A stretch of 64,000 bases of DNA from Candidatus Allofournierella pullicola (lineage in GTDB: Bacteria > Bacillota > Clostridia > Oscillospirales > Ruminococcaceae): positions 107,021-171,020 of the forward strand of contig DXFW01000039.1 in assembly GCA_019114225.1 (NCBI GenBank), written 5' to 3'. Numbering within the stretch: position 1 is the stretch's first letter; every line of letters begins with the position of its first letter. Below are positions 1 to 7,777 of this stretch, one piece after another. Under the pieces are notes generated by a model. It ran no database searches. It was given only the letters and a program-made list of their open reading frames with translations, and had not been told where the DNA came from. The position numbers and the translations under genes were made by a program.

Positions 1-784
1 CCGGCGAAGCCACCGCCACGCCGTTTTTGCGGGCCATGGCCCGCAGCGCTCCGGCCATCTTTTTGGCCCCGCTGAACAGGCCCAGCCCTTCCTCGTTATC
101 CTCCAGCCCGTCGGCGCACAGGGCCACCGTGATGGACTGGGCGCAGGGCAGCATGGCCTCCAGCATTTTGCGCTTGGGGGCGTTGAAGGTGTCGAACTCA
201 TCGATGAACACGGCGGTGCCGGCAAAAAAGTCCGGCGCGAGGCGCTCGGCGGCGGCGGCCACCCGGTCGGTGGGGTCCATGGCCGCGCCTTCCAGAAGGC
301 TCTGGTAGGCGGCGTAGACTCCCGCCAGCTCCCGCAGCTTTTCCCCCGAGGCCCCCGCCCCGGCCGCCAGCTGTTCCAGCTGGACGGCGCTCACCCCGGC
401 GCTTTTCAGCTCGTTCAGGGTCTCGGCGCACTTTTCGCAGAAGGCGGTGCTGCGCCGGTGGCGGCTGTAGTAGTGCACCGTGTCGCCCATGGCTTCCAGC
501 GCCCGGCGCACCAGCACCGCCCGGCCCGCGTCGGTGAGGGTGCGCACCGCCGCGCCGCCGTAGGTGTGCAGCAGTTTTTCCGAAAGGCTGGTGAAACTGT
601 GGCTTTCCACCCAGCCGGAAAGCTCGTCTCCCAGGAGGGTGTAAATGCGGTTTTCGGTGCTGGAGGTGAACTGCTCCGGCACCAGCAGCAGGCTGCGCTG
701 CCCGGCCTCGGCCCGCTCCTTGATCCGTCCCAGCAGATAACTTGACTTTCCGCTGCCCGACGGCCCCAAAACCAGCTGCAGCAT
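1..784 (-). CDS. addB: ATP-dependent helicase/nuclease subunit B (AddB/RexB), 5' part only
   Basis: The first 261 residues of a minus-strand gene that runs off the left edge. It opens with a Walker A P-loop, GPSGSGKS at residues 7-14, and continues with LLLVPEQFT and an FIDEFD segment, as in AddB/RexB. In the family AddB pairs with AddA to process double-strand breaks before RecA loading; its N-terminal helicase-like domain scans for Chi and the C-terminal nuclease carries an Fe-S cluster. That C-terminal part lies outside the window. The ATG at 784 follows a GGGAGGGAG ribosome site. No addA is visible; family knowledge suggests it lies just past the left edge. Confidence 0.88.
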   Translation of the reverse strand, partial: MLQLVLGPSGSGKSSYLLGRIKERAEAGQRSLLLVPEQFTSSTENRIYTLLGDELSGWVESHSFTSLSEKLLHTYGGAAVRTLTDAGRAVLVRRALEAMGDTVHYYSRHRRSTAFCEKCAETLNELKSAGVSAVQLEQLAAGAGASGEKLRELAGVYAAYQSLLEGAAMDPTDRVAAAAERLAPDFFAGTAVFIDEFDTFNAPKRKMLEAMLPCAQSITVALCADGLEDNEEGLGLFSGAKKMAGALRAMARKNGVAVASP

Positions 785-820
785 AGATACTCCCTCCCTG
801 CGAAAAAAGTCTTATATTTG

Positions 821-850
821 TATGATACGCAGGAAGGGGCGGTTTGTCCA
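821..850 (-). promoter_or_regulatory. Probable addB promoter
   Basis: On the minus strand TGGACA (850-845) and TATCAT (826-821) are separated by 18 bases, about 40 bases before the addB start. This is a pattern match only. Confidence 0.5.
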
Positions 851-883
851 CTTGACGGGCGGGAATTTTTACGCGCGCGCCTC

Positions 884-912
884 TGGCAATTCCCGACCCG
901 GTGCGTTATAAT
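884..912 (+). promoter_or_regulatory. Probable promoter of the HD-domain gene
   Basis: A perfect TATAAT lies at 907-912, with a poor -35 (TGGCAA, 884-889) at 17-base spacing. Transcription from here would start near 919. That would exclude the in-frame ATG at 911 and support the start at 944. Confidence 0.5.
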
Positions 913-943
913 GAGAAAAAATACCGGAAAAGAGGTCATCATC

Positions 944-1513
944 ATGCCCGGACTTACCATGGAGGCCGCCCGCCAGCTGCTGGCGAGCACCACCACCGAG
1001 GACCACCTGTTCGAGCACGCCATCGGCGTGAGTGCCGCCATGGGTGCCATGGCCCGCCACTTCGGCGCGGACGAGGAATACTGGAAAGCGGTGGGCTTCC
1101 TGCACGACTATGACTATGAGCAGTTCCCCGAGGAGCACCTGCACCACACCGCCGAGCCCCTGCGCGCCGCCGGCGTGGACGAGGAGAGCATTCGCGCCAT
1201 CCTGTCTCACGGCTGGGAGTTCTGCACCGACGTGAAACCCGAGACGGACATGGAAAAGAGCCTGTTCACCGTGGACGAGCTCACCGGTCTGGTGGGCGCC
1301 ACCGCCCGCATGCGTCCGGGCGGACTGTCCGACCTGGAAGTTTCCAGCGTGAAGAAAAAGTTCAAGGACAAGCGCTTCGCCGCCAAGATCGACCGCGCGG
1401 TCATCCAGCAGGGCTGCGACATGCTGGGCATGGACCTGGCCGATGTGATCGGCTTGTGCATTGAGGGCATGCGCACCGAAATGGACGCGCTGGGCCTTGG
1501 GCCGAAGGAATAA
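944..1513 (+). CDS. HD-domain protein (predicted metal-dependent hydrolase)
   Basis: A 189-residue soluble protein. Residues 20-70 hold the HD-superfamily pattern: an N-terminal EHAIGVSAAM helix, then FLHDYDYEQFPEEHLHH with the HD pair and following histidines. The HD superfamily covers phosphohydrolases and related metal enzymes, and the substrate cannot be read from sequence. The start at 944 follows AAAGAGG at good spacing; the frame stays open upstream to 818, but that stretch contains the -10 box. The gene stands alone between the addB promoter and a strong terminator. I recognise the fold, not a specific function. Confidence 0.75.
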   Translation: MPGLTMEAARQLLASTTTEDHLFEHAIGVSAAMGAMARHFGADEEYWKAVGFLHDYDYEQFPEEHLHHTAEPLRAAGVDEESIRAILSHGWEFCTDVKPETDMEKSLFTVDELTGLVGATARMRPGGLSDLEVSSVKKKFKDKRFAAKIDRAVIQQGCDMLGMDLADVIGLCIEGMRTEMDALGLGPKE

Positions 1514-1525
1514 GCTTCAGAGGCA

Positions 1526-1564
1526 AACGCCCCGCCGGGTCTTTCCGGCGGGGCGTTTTTTTGC
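1526..1564 (+). terminator. Rho-independent terminator after the HD gene
   Basis: A perfect GC stem, CGCCCCGCCGG pairing with CCGGCGGGGCG around a GTCTTT loop, is followed by a run of seven T. Confidence 0.9.
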
Positions 1565-1646
1565 AAATCAGCGGCAACCCCTTGCTTTTTGGTGAAAATT
1601 CATTAAAATATTACTCATAATAATATTTTTAAAAGGGGGCCGATCC

Positions 1647-2015
1647 ATGGCAAAGGCAGTGATCATTTCGGTAACGCTCACGGCGGAGGAGTTTGCGCTG
1701 GCAAAAGCGCTGTCCAAAGAGCACGGGCTGCCGCTGGCCCAGTGCGTCAAGCAATTCCCGCTGTGCGACAAGGTGTTCGAGACCCGCTTTGAAACGCTGA
1801 AACAGCGGGCGGCGGCCCGGCCGGCGGGGCAGCCCTTCACGGTGATGAGCCTGTTCGACGACTGGAACACGCTGGACCGGGGGCTGAAACTCTCCCTCGG
1901 CAGAACGTTTTACCATCTTGTGCGGGGCGGCAATCTGCCCGGCGTGCGCCCCGCCGGCAAGAACAGCTCCAACATACAGCTCTACGAAACAGACCCGAAG
2001 GGGGCGAAAAAATGA
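1647..2015 (+). CDS. DUF1413 domain protein
   Basis: A 122-residue protein. The C-terminal half (about residues 68-113) carries SLFDDWNTLDRGLKLSLGR and HLVRGGNLPGV, which matches DUF1413, a small domain of unknown role often found in clostridial accessory genes. The N-terminal half (about 1-60) is predicted helical, with two cysteines and no motif I recognise. A purine-rich AAAAGGGGG precedes the ATG at 1647. Its end overlaps the next small gene by four bases (ATGA), so the two are probably translated together. The upstream stretch 1565-1640 is AT-rich compared with its surroundings. Function unknown. Confidence 0.6.
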   Translation: MAKAVIISVTLTAEEFALAKALSKEHGLPLAQCVKQFPLCDKVFETRFETLKQRAAARPAGQPFTVMSLFDDWNTLDRGLKLSLGRTFYHLVRGGNLPGVRPAGKNSSNIQLYETDPKGAKK

Positions 2016-2311
2016 CGCTGCAGCAAAATCTTGCCGCCCTTGCGGAGCGCTGGGGGCTGAACGAAGCGGAGGCAGAACCCGAAACGCTGGCCTGGCGCCT
2101 GGTGGAACAGGGCGAGGCGGCGGAACTGGCGCAGCTTCTGGAAGAGGCGGCGCTGACCGGCAGCCGCGCAGAGCGGGCCCTGGCCCGGGAATACGGGGCG
2201 GCGCTGGACGACGCCCTGCGCTTTGACCCACTGAGCGAATGGCAGGCCGAAGCCTTTTGCAACTGCGGCGAAGAGGCGCAGGGCGAAGCCTTCGACGGCT
2301 GGGATTTTTGA
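2012..2311 (+). CDS. Small acidic protein of unknown function, partner of the DUF1413 gene
   Basis: A 99-residue, strongly acidic, Leu/Ala/Glu-rich protein with no membrane segment and two cysteines close to the C terminus (FCNCGEE). The start codon overlaps the stop of the DUF1413 gene (ATGA), typical of translational coupling. The reading frame is dense in helix formers throughout, and a terminator follows immediately. I recognise no domain. A physical partnership with the DUF1413 protein is only an inference from the overlap. Confidence 0.6.
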   Translation: MTLQQNLAALAERWGLNEAEAEPETLAWRLVEQGEAAELAQLLEEAALTGSRAERALAREYGAALDDALRFDPLSEWQAEAFCNCGEEAQGEAFDGWDF

Positions 2312-2319
2312 CAAAAGCA

Positions 2320-2349
2320 GGCCCCGCCGGTCAAACGACCGGCGGGGCC
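2320..2349. terminator. Bidirectional terminator between convergent genes
   Basis: A perfect 13-bp stem (2320-2332 with 2337-2349, loop AAAC) lies between the stop codons of the plus-strand unknown gene and the minus-strand peptidoglycan-binding gene. Confidence 0.85.
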
Positions 2350-2358
2350 ATTCTCCTT

Positions 2359-3156
2359 TTACAGCGTGCGGTTGAAGGCCATCACCAGGCCGCTCCAGGT
2401 GGCGGGGCCCACCTTGCCGTCCTCGGTGAGGCGGGCCAGACGCTGGAAGGAGCGCACCGACGCGGTGGTGGCGCTGCCGTACCGGCCGTCGATGGTCACC
2501 TTGGGCACGGTGCCGCCCAAAGCGGACAGATAGCTCTGGACGCAGCGCACCGAGTCGCCGGTGCTCCCCTGCTGCAAAAGGCCCGGATAGCGGGGCAGCA
2601 CCGGGGTGGGCGTGCCCGCCATCACCTGGCCGTAGACCTTGGCCAGGGCGGCGAAGGTGTTGCGGCCGAAGGAGCCGTCGATGGTCAGGGCAAACTGACG
2701 CTGGAACTGCTTCACCGCCCCGGCGCTGGCGCTGCCGAAGGCCCCGTCCGCGCTGATGGAAGCGATGGCGGTGTAGACCTGGCGGATACGGATGAGCTTC
2801 TGCTGCATGCTCTTGACCACCGCGCCCTTGCTGCCGGAGCGGGCGGTGATCCCGCAGAATACCTCCCCTGCGCCGCGGATGTCGGCAAACTCGCCATAGA
2901 GCGCGTTCCAGGTGGAAGGACCCACCTGGCCGTCGGCGGTGATACCCGCCACGGTCTGGAACGCCTTCACCGCGTTCGCGGTGTTGCTGCCGTATTGGCC
3001 GTCCACCGTCACCGACGGGACCTGGGGCCAGCGGCTGTGCACCCCGTTCAGCCAGGTCTGCACCTGGGCGCAATCCGGCCCGGAAGAGCCGTTTCTCAAA
3101 ACTGTGCCGAAATAGGGCGGCATCGCGGTGACGCCGGCCTGTTCAATGGTTGCCAT
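2359..3156 (-). CDS. Protein with three peptidoglycan-binding (PG_binding_1) modules
   Basis: 265 residues holding three PG_binding_1 modules in series (about 18-85, 98-165 and 180-262). Each has a glycine-led first helix (RNGSSGPDCAQVQTWL, RSGSKGAVVKSMQQKL, QQGSTGDSVRCVQSYL) and a DG-x-[YF]-G turn followed by a WNAL/FAAL/WSGL helix. No catalytic domain, signal peptide or membrane segment is visible. In clostridia such proteins are often linked to spore cortex or wall remodelling, and the preceding gene is spoIIR, which agrees with a spore role but does not prove it. Of two in-frame ATGs, 3156 sits about 10 bases from AAGGAGG while 3165 is too close. Confidence 0.78.
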   Translation of the reverse strand: MATIEQAGVTAMPPYFGTVLRNGSSGPDCAQVQTWLNGVHSRWPQVPSVTVDGQYGSNTANAVKAFQTVAGITADGQVGPSTWNALYGEFADIRGAGEVFCGITARSGSKGAVVKSMQQKLIRIRQVYTAIASISADGAFGSASAGAVKQFQRQFALTIDGSFGRNTFAALAKVYGQVMAGTPTPVLPRYPGLLQQGSTGDSVRCVQSYLSALGGTVPKVTIDGRYGSATTASVRSFQRLARLTEDGKVGPATWSGLVMAFNRTL

Positions 3157-3215
3157 AGATCGCATCCCTCCTTGCCCCCATTGTATGCAACGGGTGCGGG
3201 AAAAGTGCGCTCCTG

Positions 3216-3851
3216 TCAGTTGTCCGCCCCGGTGAGGCGCTCCAGCCATTCCAGGGCGGCAAAGCGCACCTCCACCTCGGGCGCTTCCACAAGGTTTTGC
3301 TGGGCCTCGGTGGGATACACCGCCGCCTCGCCCGCGGCGGGCAGGCACAGGCCGGGATAGAGCACGCAGAACCAGTTTTTGCCCGCGTGGGCCCCCAGCT
3401 CCACCCGCAGCGCGTCGTAGACCCCGGCAGGGAGGGTGAAGTCCTCATAATAAGTGGTGTCGAAGTACATCTCGGTGAGATAGACCCGGGCGGAAAGGCT
3501 GCTGCCCTGCTCTTGCAGGGTGCGCTCCACGCAGGCCTGCAGCCGGGGCAGCGAGGCTTCGGCAATGCGGCGGGCGTCCGCCTCGTCCTCGGCGGCGGCA
3601 AAAAGCCCGCCGGCCTCGGCCAGCACCGCGTCCCGCACGATGAGTTTCAGGGCCTGGTCGGCCTCCGAGTCGGAATTGGCCTGCACATGCAGCCGCAGGG
3701 TATTCTGGCGCACCTCGTCGGCCAGGGCGCAGAAGCTGGACATCCAGCAGGTAAGTACCACCGCGAGAACAAGGCCCAGCCCCGCGCTGCATTCCAGCAC
3801 CGCCCGGCGGCGCGCCGGCGAAAGGCGAAGGGAACGAATCCATGCAAACAA
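3216..3851 (-). CDS. spoIIR: Stage II sporulation protein R
   Basis: 211 residues. A membrane/signal segment (about 22-45) is followed by the SpoIIR signature: LRLHVQANSDS, then KLIVRDAVL, and GKNWFCVLYPGLCLP near the C terminus. In Bacillus SpoIIR is made in the forespore under sigma F and crosses to the intermembrane space to trigger SpoIIGA cleavage of pro-sigma E. The only suitable start is a TTG at 3851, lying in the T-tract of a long hairpin whose other arm holds the AAGGAAGG ribosome site. It follows ispE by 63 bases on the same strand. Its presence suggests a sporulation programme, at least ancestrally. Confidence 0.9.
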   Translation of the reverse strand: MFAWIRSLRLSPARRRAVLECSAGLGLVLAVVLTCWMSSFCALADEVRQNTLRLHVQANSDSEADQALKLIVRDAVLAEAGGLFAAAEDEADARRIAEASLPRLQACVERTLQEQGSSLSARVYLTEMYFDTTYYEDFTLPAGVYDALRVELGAHAGKNWFCVLYPGLCLPAAGEAAVYPTEAQQNLVEAPEVEVRFAALEWLERLTGADN

Positions 3852-3904
3852 AAAAACACGTCCTTCCTTTTGGAAACATCTGCCAAAAGTATAGACGTGT
3901 TTTT
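3852..3904 (-). promoter_or_regulatory. Long two-part hairpin covering the spoIIR ribosome site
   Basis: The outer stem AAAAACACGTC (3852-3862) pairs with GACGTGTTTTT (3894-3904). The inner stem CTTTTGG (3867-3873) pairs with CCAAAAG (3883-3889) around a nine-base loop, and a 4x4 internal loop separates the two stems. On the minus strand it follows ispE and ends in seven T that run into the TTG start of spoIIR, so it could act as a terminator/attenuator and also hide the ribosome site. Confidence 0.65.
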
Positions 3905-3914
3905 CGCTGTTTAT

Positions 3915-4799
3915 TCAGCCCCGGCGTTTCGGCGGGGGCAGCACCCTCGCGCCGCCCCGGTCGGGGGAGGCCAGATACACCTGGCGGTATTCCTTTGCCA
4001 GCGCGGCCCGGGCGGCTTCGGCCCGTTCGGGGTCGTCGAACACCCCGAACACCGCCGCGCCGCTGCCGGTCATCAGCGCCTGCTTGGCGCCGTTCTGCCG
4101 CAGCAGTTCCTTGATGTGGGGCGTTTCCTTGGCTCCGCTGCACTCCTCCAGGGCGTTGCCCATGGCGGCGCAGAGGGCGTCCAGGTCGCCCGCGCGCACG
4201 GCGGCCTCGGCGGCCTCGCCGTCCGGGTGGACGCTGCTGCCCACCTCATCGTAGGCGGCAAAGGCGGCGGGGGTGCTCACCCCCACGCTGGGCATGGCCA
4301 CCACAAAGCGGCAGTCCGGGCAGGGGGGCAGCGGCCGCAGAAGATCGCCTTTGCCCTGCACCCGGCAGGTGCCGCCCAGCAGGGCGAAGGGCACGTCCGC
4401 CCCGAGCTGTGCGCCGATGGCGCAGAGTTCGCTCATGGAAAGGCGGGCGTCATAGAGGGCGTTCAGCCCCACCAGCACGGCGGCGGCGTCGGCGCTGCCG
4501 CCCGCCATGCCCGCCCGCACCGGCGTGACCTTGCGCACTTCCATCTCCACCCCCGCCAGCAGGCCGGTGTAGTGGAAGAAGGCCAGGGCCGCCTTCCAGG
4601 CGGTGTTCTTTTCGTTGGGAGGCACCCGGCTGCCCGGCAGCCGGAGGATAAGGTCCCGGCTTTTGCGCAGGGTGACCCGCTCGTGGAGGGTGATGGCCTG
4701 CATGATCATGTCCAGCGCGTGGTAACCGCCGGGCAGAAGGCCCACCACGTCCAGCGTCAGGTTGAGTTTTGCCGGGGCCAGAACGGTGACCTGTTTCAT
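3915..4799 (-). CDS. ispE: 4-diphosphocytidyl-2-C-methyl-D-erythritol kinase
   Basis: 294 residues, normal length. IspE phosphorylates the 2-hydroxyl of CDP-ME with ATP in the MEP (non-mevalonate) isoprenoid pathway in the cytoplasm. Visible GHMP-kinase marks are the N-terminal APAKLNL (8-14), the GGYH segment (about 24-27) and the glycine-rich ATP loop AGMAGGSADAAAVL (about 96-109). A GSGAAVFG segment near the C terminus is also typical. The ATG at 4799 lies 11 bases after the DUF362 gene, inside a minus-strand operon. The role is certain from the motifs; co-regulation with spoIIR is only positional. Confidence 0.95.
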   Translation of the reverse strand: MKQVTVLAPAKLNLTLDVVGLLPGGYHALDMIMQAITLHERVTLRKSRDLILRLPGSRVPPNEKNTAWKAALAFFHYTGLLAGVEMEVRKVTPVRAGMAGGSADAAAVLVGLNALYDARLSMSELCAIGAQLGADVPFALLGGTCRVQGKGDLLRPLPPCPDCRFVVAMPSVGVSTPAAFAAYDEVGSSVHPDGEAAEAAVRAGDLDALCAAMGNALEECSGAKETPHIKELLRQNGAKQALMTGSGAAVFGVFDDPERAEAARAALAKEYRQVYLASPDRGGARVLPPPKRRG

Positions 4800-4810
4800 G
4801 GGTGTTCACC

Positions 4811-5965
4811 TCACAGTTTTTTGAAGAGGAAAAACCGCTTTGTGTCAATGGCCTGCACCGGGCAGACCTCGTGGCAGCAAAAACAGCGGATACAGTCCTT
4901 CGGTTTGATGTGCGCCTTTTTGTTTTTGACCTCGATGGTGTGCTGGGGGCAGATCTCGGCGCAGCGGCCGCAGCCGATACAGCGCGCCGGGGCGATCTTC
5001 GGCCGGGGAGCCACCCACTTTTCCACCGCGGGCACCGCCCAGCGCACCGCCCGGGGGGCGGAATCGGAAAAATTCATCTTGCGCCAGGAGTCCGGAAGGC
5101 GGAAGTTATCCACCGGCGCGAACAGCGCCGTCTCCCCTGCCGCCAGGGCCGGGTCGAAGGCTGCGGGGCAAAGCCCCCGCCTTTGGGCCGCGGCAAGGTA
5201 GGGCACGCTTTCGGGCGCAAGGCCCAGCATAACGCAGAGAGCCAGGTCCATGGACAAAAGGTTTTCCGCCGCCGCCACAAAGCCCAGGGGCCGGGGGCTG
5301 CCGCCGCTGGGGCCGTTGCCCTCGTGGCCCACCACCCCGTCCAGCACCGCGAAGGCGGGCTTGACGGTGAGCAGCAGGTCGATGAGCATGTCGCCGAAGT
5401 CCTCTTTTTTCGGGCAGCGCATGTGCCACTCGGCCTTCTGCAGGCCGGGGATACAGCCGAAGAGGTTTTTTGTGGCTGCCGAAAGGCCGGTCATCATATG
5501 GGTCTTGCACTTGGGCAGGTCGATGATGACGTCCGCCGCCAGCACCGGCTCCAGCAGGGTGAAGCGGCGCTTTGCCCCTTCGGCCTTGGGAGCCTTGCCG
5601 CTGGCGGTGCCGGTGTAGAGACTGACCCCCTCTTCGGCGCAGACGGCGGCAATGCCGCTGGCCTTCCAGGCGGACTTGACGAGGCCGGAGGCGTGGGGCC
5701 CGCCGGGGGAGTCGGCCACGGTGATGTCCTGCACGGCCACGCCCCGGCGCTTCGCGGCGCGGATGACCGCGGCCACCACCGCCGGGTGGGTGGTCACCGC
5801 CTTTTCGGGGGCGGTGCCGGAGAGAAGGTTTGGTTTCAGCAGCACCTTTTTGCCGGGGGCCAGCAGGGACGCTGCGGGCAGCTGCTGAAAAAGCCGCTCC
5901 ACGGCCGCGTCCACCGTTTCCCGGGAATAGTCCGCCGCCGCGGCAAAGAACACGCGCTCATCCAT
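4811..5965 (-). CDS. DUF362 domain protein with C-terminal 2[4Fe-4S] ferredoxin domain
   Basis: 384 residues. The N-terminal part is DUF362-like (KKVLLKPNLLSG, about 38-50; DLPKCKTHMMTGLSAATKNLFG in the middle). The C terminus (about 328-375) holds two cluster motifs, CIGCGRCAEICP and CIRCFCCHEVCP, spaced as in bacterial ferredoxins. The family is common in anaerobes and is presumed to be redox active, but no reaction is assigned. Its ATG at 5965 overlaps the end of the upstream aminotransferase by eight bases, so the two are probably expressed together. There is no membrane segment or export signal. Confidence 0.85.
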   Translation of the reverse strand: MDERVFFAAAADYSRETVDAAVERLFQQLPAASLLAPGKKVLLKPNLLSGTAPEKAVTTHPAVVAAVIRAAKRRGVAVQDITVADSPGGPHASGLVKSAWKASGIAAVCAEEGVSLYTGTASGKAPKAEGAKRRFTLLEPVLAADVIIDLPKCKTHMMTGLSAATKNLFGCIPGLQKAEWHMRCPKKEDFGDMLIDLLLTVKPAFAVLDGVVGHEGNGPSGGSPRPLGFVAAAENLLSMDLALCVMLGLAPESVPYLAAAQRRGLCPAAFDPALAAGETALFAPVDNFRLPDSWRKMNFSDSAPRAVRWAVPAVEKWVAPRPKIAPARCIGCGRCAEICPQHTIEVKNKKAHIKPKDCIRCFCCHEVCPVQAIDTKRFFLFKKL

Positions 5966-7139
5966 TCGTGCGCAGCTCCTCCAGGAAGCGTTCGATCCGG
6001 CCCAGCGCCTCGGTGAGGTGGTTCACCGAGTAGGCGTAGCTCACCCGCACAAAGCCCTCGCCGGAATCGCCGAAGGCGGTGCCGGGCACCACGGCCACTT
6101 TCTGGCTGTAGAGCAGCTTTTCGCAGAATTCGGCGCTGGAAAGGCCGGTGCTCTGAATGCTGGGGAACACATAGAAGGCGCCTTTCGGCTCAAAGCAGGA
6201 AAGGCCCATGTCGTTGAAGCGCTTGACCAGCAGGCGGCGGCGCACGTCGTACTCCCGGCGCATGCGCTCGATCTCGTCGTCGCACTCCCGCATGGCCACC
6301 ACCGCCGCGTACTGGCTGGTGGTGGGGGCGCACATAATGCAGTTCTGGTGCAGCTTGGTCATGATCTTCATCACCGGGGCGGGGCCGCAGGCGTAGCCCA
6401 GGCGCCAGCCGGTCATGGCGAAGGCTTTGGAGAAGCCGTTGGCCACCACGGTGCGCTCGGCCATGCCCGGCAGGCTGGCAATGCTCACATGGCGTTCGGT
6501 GCCGTAGTTCAGCTCGGCGTAAATTTCGTCCGACAGCACCATGATGTCGGTGCCCCGCAGCACCTCGGCAATGGCCTCCAGGTGCTCCCGCTCCATCACC
6601 GCGCCGGTGGGGTTGCAGGGGAAGGGCAGCACCAGCAGCTTGGTTTTGGGGGTGATGGCCGCCTTCAGCTCCTCGGCGGTGAGGCGGAATTCGTTCTCCG
6701 CCTTCAGGGGCACCGGCACCGGCACGCCGCCGGTGAGGGTGGTGATGGGCTGGTAACACACAAAGCAGGGCTCGGGGATGATGACCTCGTCTCCGGGGGC
6801 CACCAGGCTGCGGATACACATGTCGATGGCCTCGCTGCCGCCCACCGTGACCAGAATCTCATGCAGGGGGTCGGTGTATTCCAGGCCGAAGCGCCGCTGC
6901 ATATAGGCGGCGATCTCCAGCCGCAGCTCCTTCAGGCCGGCGTTGGCGGTGTAGCTGGTGCGGCCTTTTTCCAGGCTGCGGATGCCCGCGTCCCGGATAC
7001 GCCAGGGGGTCTTGAAGTCCGGCTCGCCCACGCCCAGGCTGATACAGCCCTCCATCTCGGCGGCCAGATCGAAAAATTTGCGAATGCCGCTGGGGCGCAT
7101 GGCCGCCGCGGCAGGCGCGATCACTTTCTCATAGTTCAT
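5958..7139 (-). CDS. Class I/II PLP-dependent aminotransferase
   Basis: 393 residues, type I fold. SLGVGEPDF near residue 35 and NPTGAVM near the middle are substrate- and PLP-site signatures. The Schiff-base lysine lies in NGFSKAFAMTGWRLGY. The family includes aspartate, aromatic and branched-chain aminotransferases, and the sequence alone does not fix the donor. The ATG at 7139 overlaps the stop of the Lrp-like regulator by one base (TGATG), and DUF362 follows with overlap. Adjacent Lrp control suggests an amino-acid role. A longer reading frame to 7154 would only add six residues inside the regulator. Confidence 0.9.
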   Translation of the reverse strand: MNYEKVIAPAAAAMRPSGIRKFFDLAAEMEGCISLGVGEPDFKTPWRIRDAGIRSLEKGRTSYTANAGLKELRLEIAAYMQRRFGLEYTDPLHEILVTVGGSEAIDMCIRSLVAPGDEVIIPEPCFVCYQPITTLTGGVPVPVPLKAENEFRLTAEELKAAITPKTKLLVLPFPCNPTGAVMEREHLEAIAEVLRGTDIMVLSDEIYAELNYGTERHVSIASLPGMAERTVVANGFSKAFAMTGWRLGYACGPAPVMKIMTKLHQNCIMCAPTTSQYAAVVAMRECDDEIERMRREYDVRRRLLVKRFNDMGLSCFEPKGAFYVFPSIQSTGLSSAEFCEKLLYSQKVAVVPGTAFGDSGEGFVRVSYAYSVNHLTEALGRIERFLEELRTNG

Positions 7140-7618
7140 CACAGCGTGGCCCACTCCCTCTCGTCGGTTTCCTCGTCCGCGTAGAGCACGCCGTCCTTTT
7201 TATAGGTGCGCAGCACGAAGTGGGTGGCGGTGGACAGCACGTCGTCCATGGGGGCCAGGCGCTTGGCCACAAAGAGGGCGATCTCCTGGAAGCTGCGGCC
7301 GGTGAGGATGAGCTGCAGGTCGTAGCCGCCGCTCATCAAAAGCACGCTCTGCACCTCGTCGAAGCAGGCGATGGCAGAGGCGATCTCGTCAAAACCGCGG
7401 CTCTTCTTGGGGCGCACCCGCAGCTCGATGACGGCCTTGACCCGGTCGGCGTTCAGCTTTTCCCAGTCCACCAGGGTCTTGTAGCCCCGGATCACACCGG
7501 ACTTGGTGTATTCGTCCATCTTCGCGGCCACTTCCTCCGGCGTGGACGAAAGCATTGCGGCCAGGTCTTCCACCGACAGACGGGCGTTTTCTTCCAGCAG
7601 TTGCAGCAAACGTTCCAT
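7139..7618 (-). CDS. Lrp/AsnC-family transcriptional regulator
   Basis: 159 residues: an N-terminal winged-helix domain (about 1-55, LLQLLEENARLSVEDLAAML) and a C-terminal RAM/ACT-type effector domain (about 65-150, with MSGGYDLQLILTG). Such proteins bind amino acids and control amino-acid metabolism, often their own operon. The start at 7618 follows CGAGGT at eight bases. The gene heads an operon with the aminotransferase (one-base overlap), DUF362, ispE and spoIIR, and is divergent from an ACT-domain gene. The shared AT-rich promoter region is a natural site for autoregulation, though no operator is obvious. Confidence 0.9.
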   Translation of the reverse strand: MERLLQLLEENARLSVEDLAAMLSSTPEEVAAKMDEYTKSGVIRGYKTLVDWEKLNADRVKAVIELRVRPKKSRGFDEIASAIACFDEVQSVLLMSGGYDLQLILTGRSFQEIALFVAKRLAPMDDVLSTATHFVLRTYKKDGVLYADEETDEREWATL

Positions 7619-7661
7619 ATTCACTACCTCGGTTTCTTGATGTGATTGCGATTTGTTTTTA

Positions 7662-7717
7662 ATTATAAAAAAAAACTTCATCAAAGTAAACAAAAAGAGC
7701 GGAAAATCTGGTATAAT
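7662..7717. promoter_or_regulatory. Divergent promoters for the Lrp operon and the ACT/PFL operon
   Basis: Minus strand: TTTACT (7690-7685) and TATAAT (7667-7662) at 17 bases. Plus strand: extended -10 TGGTATAAT ending at 7717. The two cores face away from each other across an A/T-rich stretch of about 40 bases that contrasts with the GC-rich flanks. Confidence 0.65.
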
Positions 7718-7777
7718 GGGTCTAACCTGTGCGGCGCCTCTTTTTCTGCGCCCGGGGTGGAAAGGAAGGAAAGCATT

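Noticed and set aside
2239..3360. Long plus-strand open frame of 373 codons
   Set aside because: It lies antisense to the peptidoglycan-binding gene and spoIIR. High GC leaves such frames open; composition is His/Gly/Ala rich with no domain and no ribosome site.
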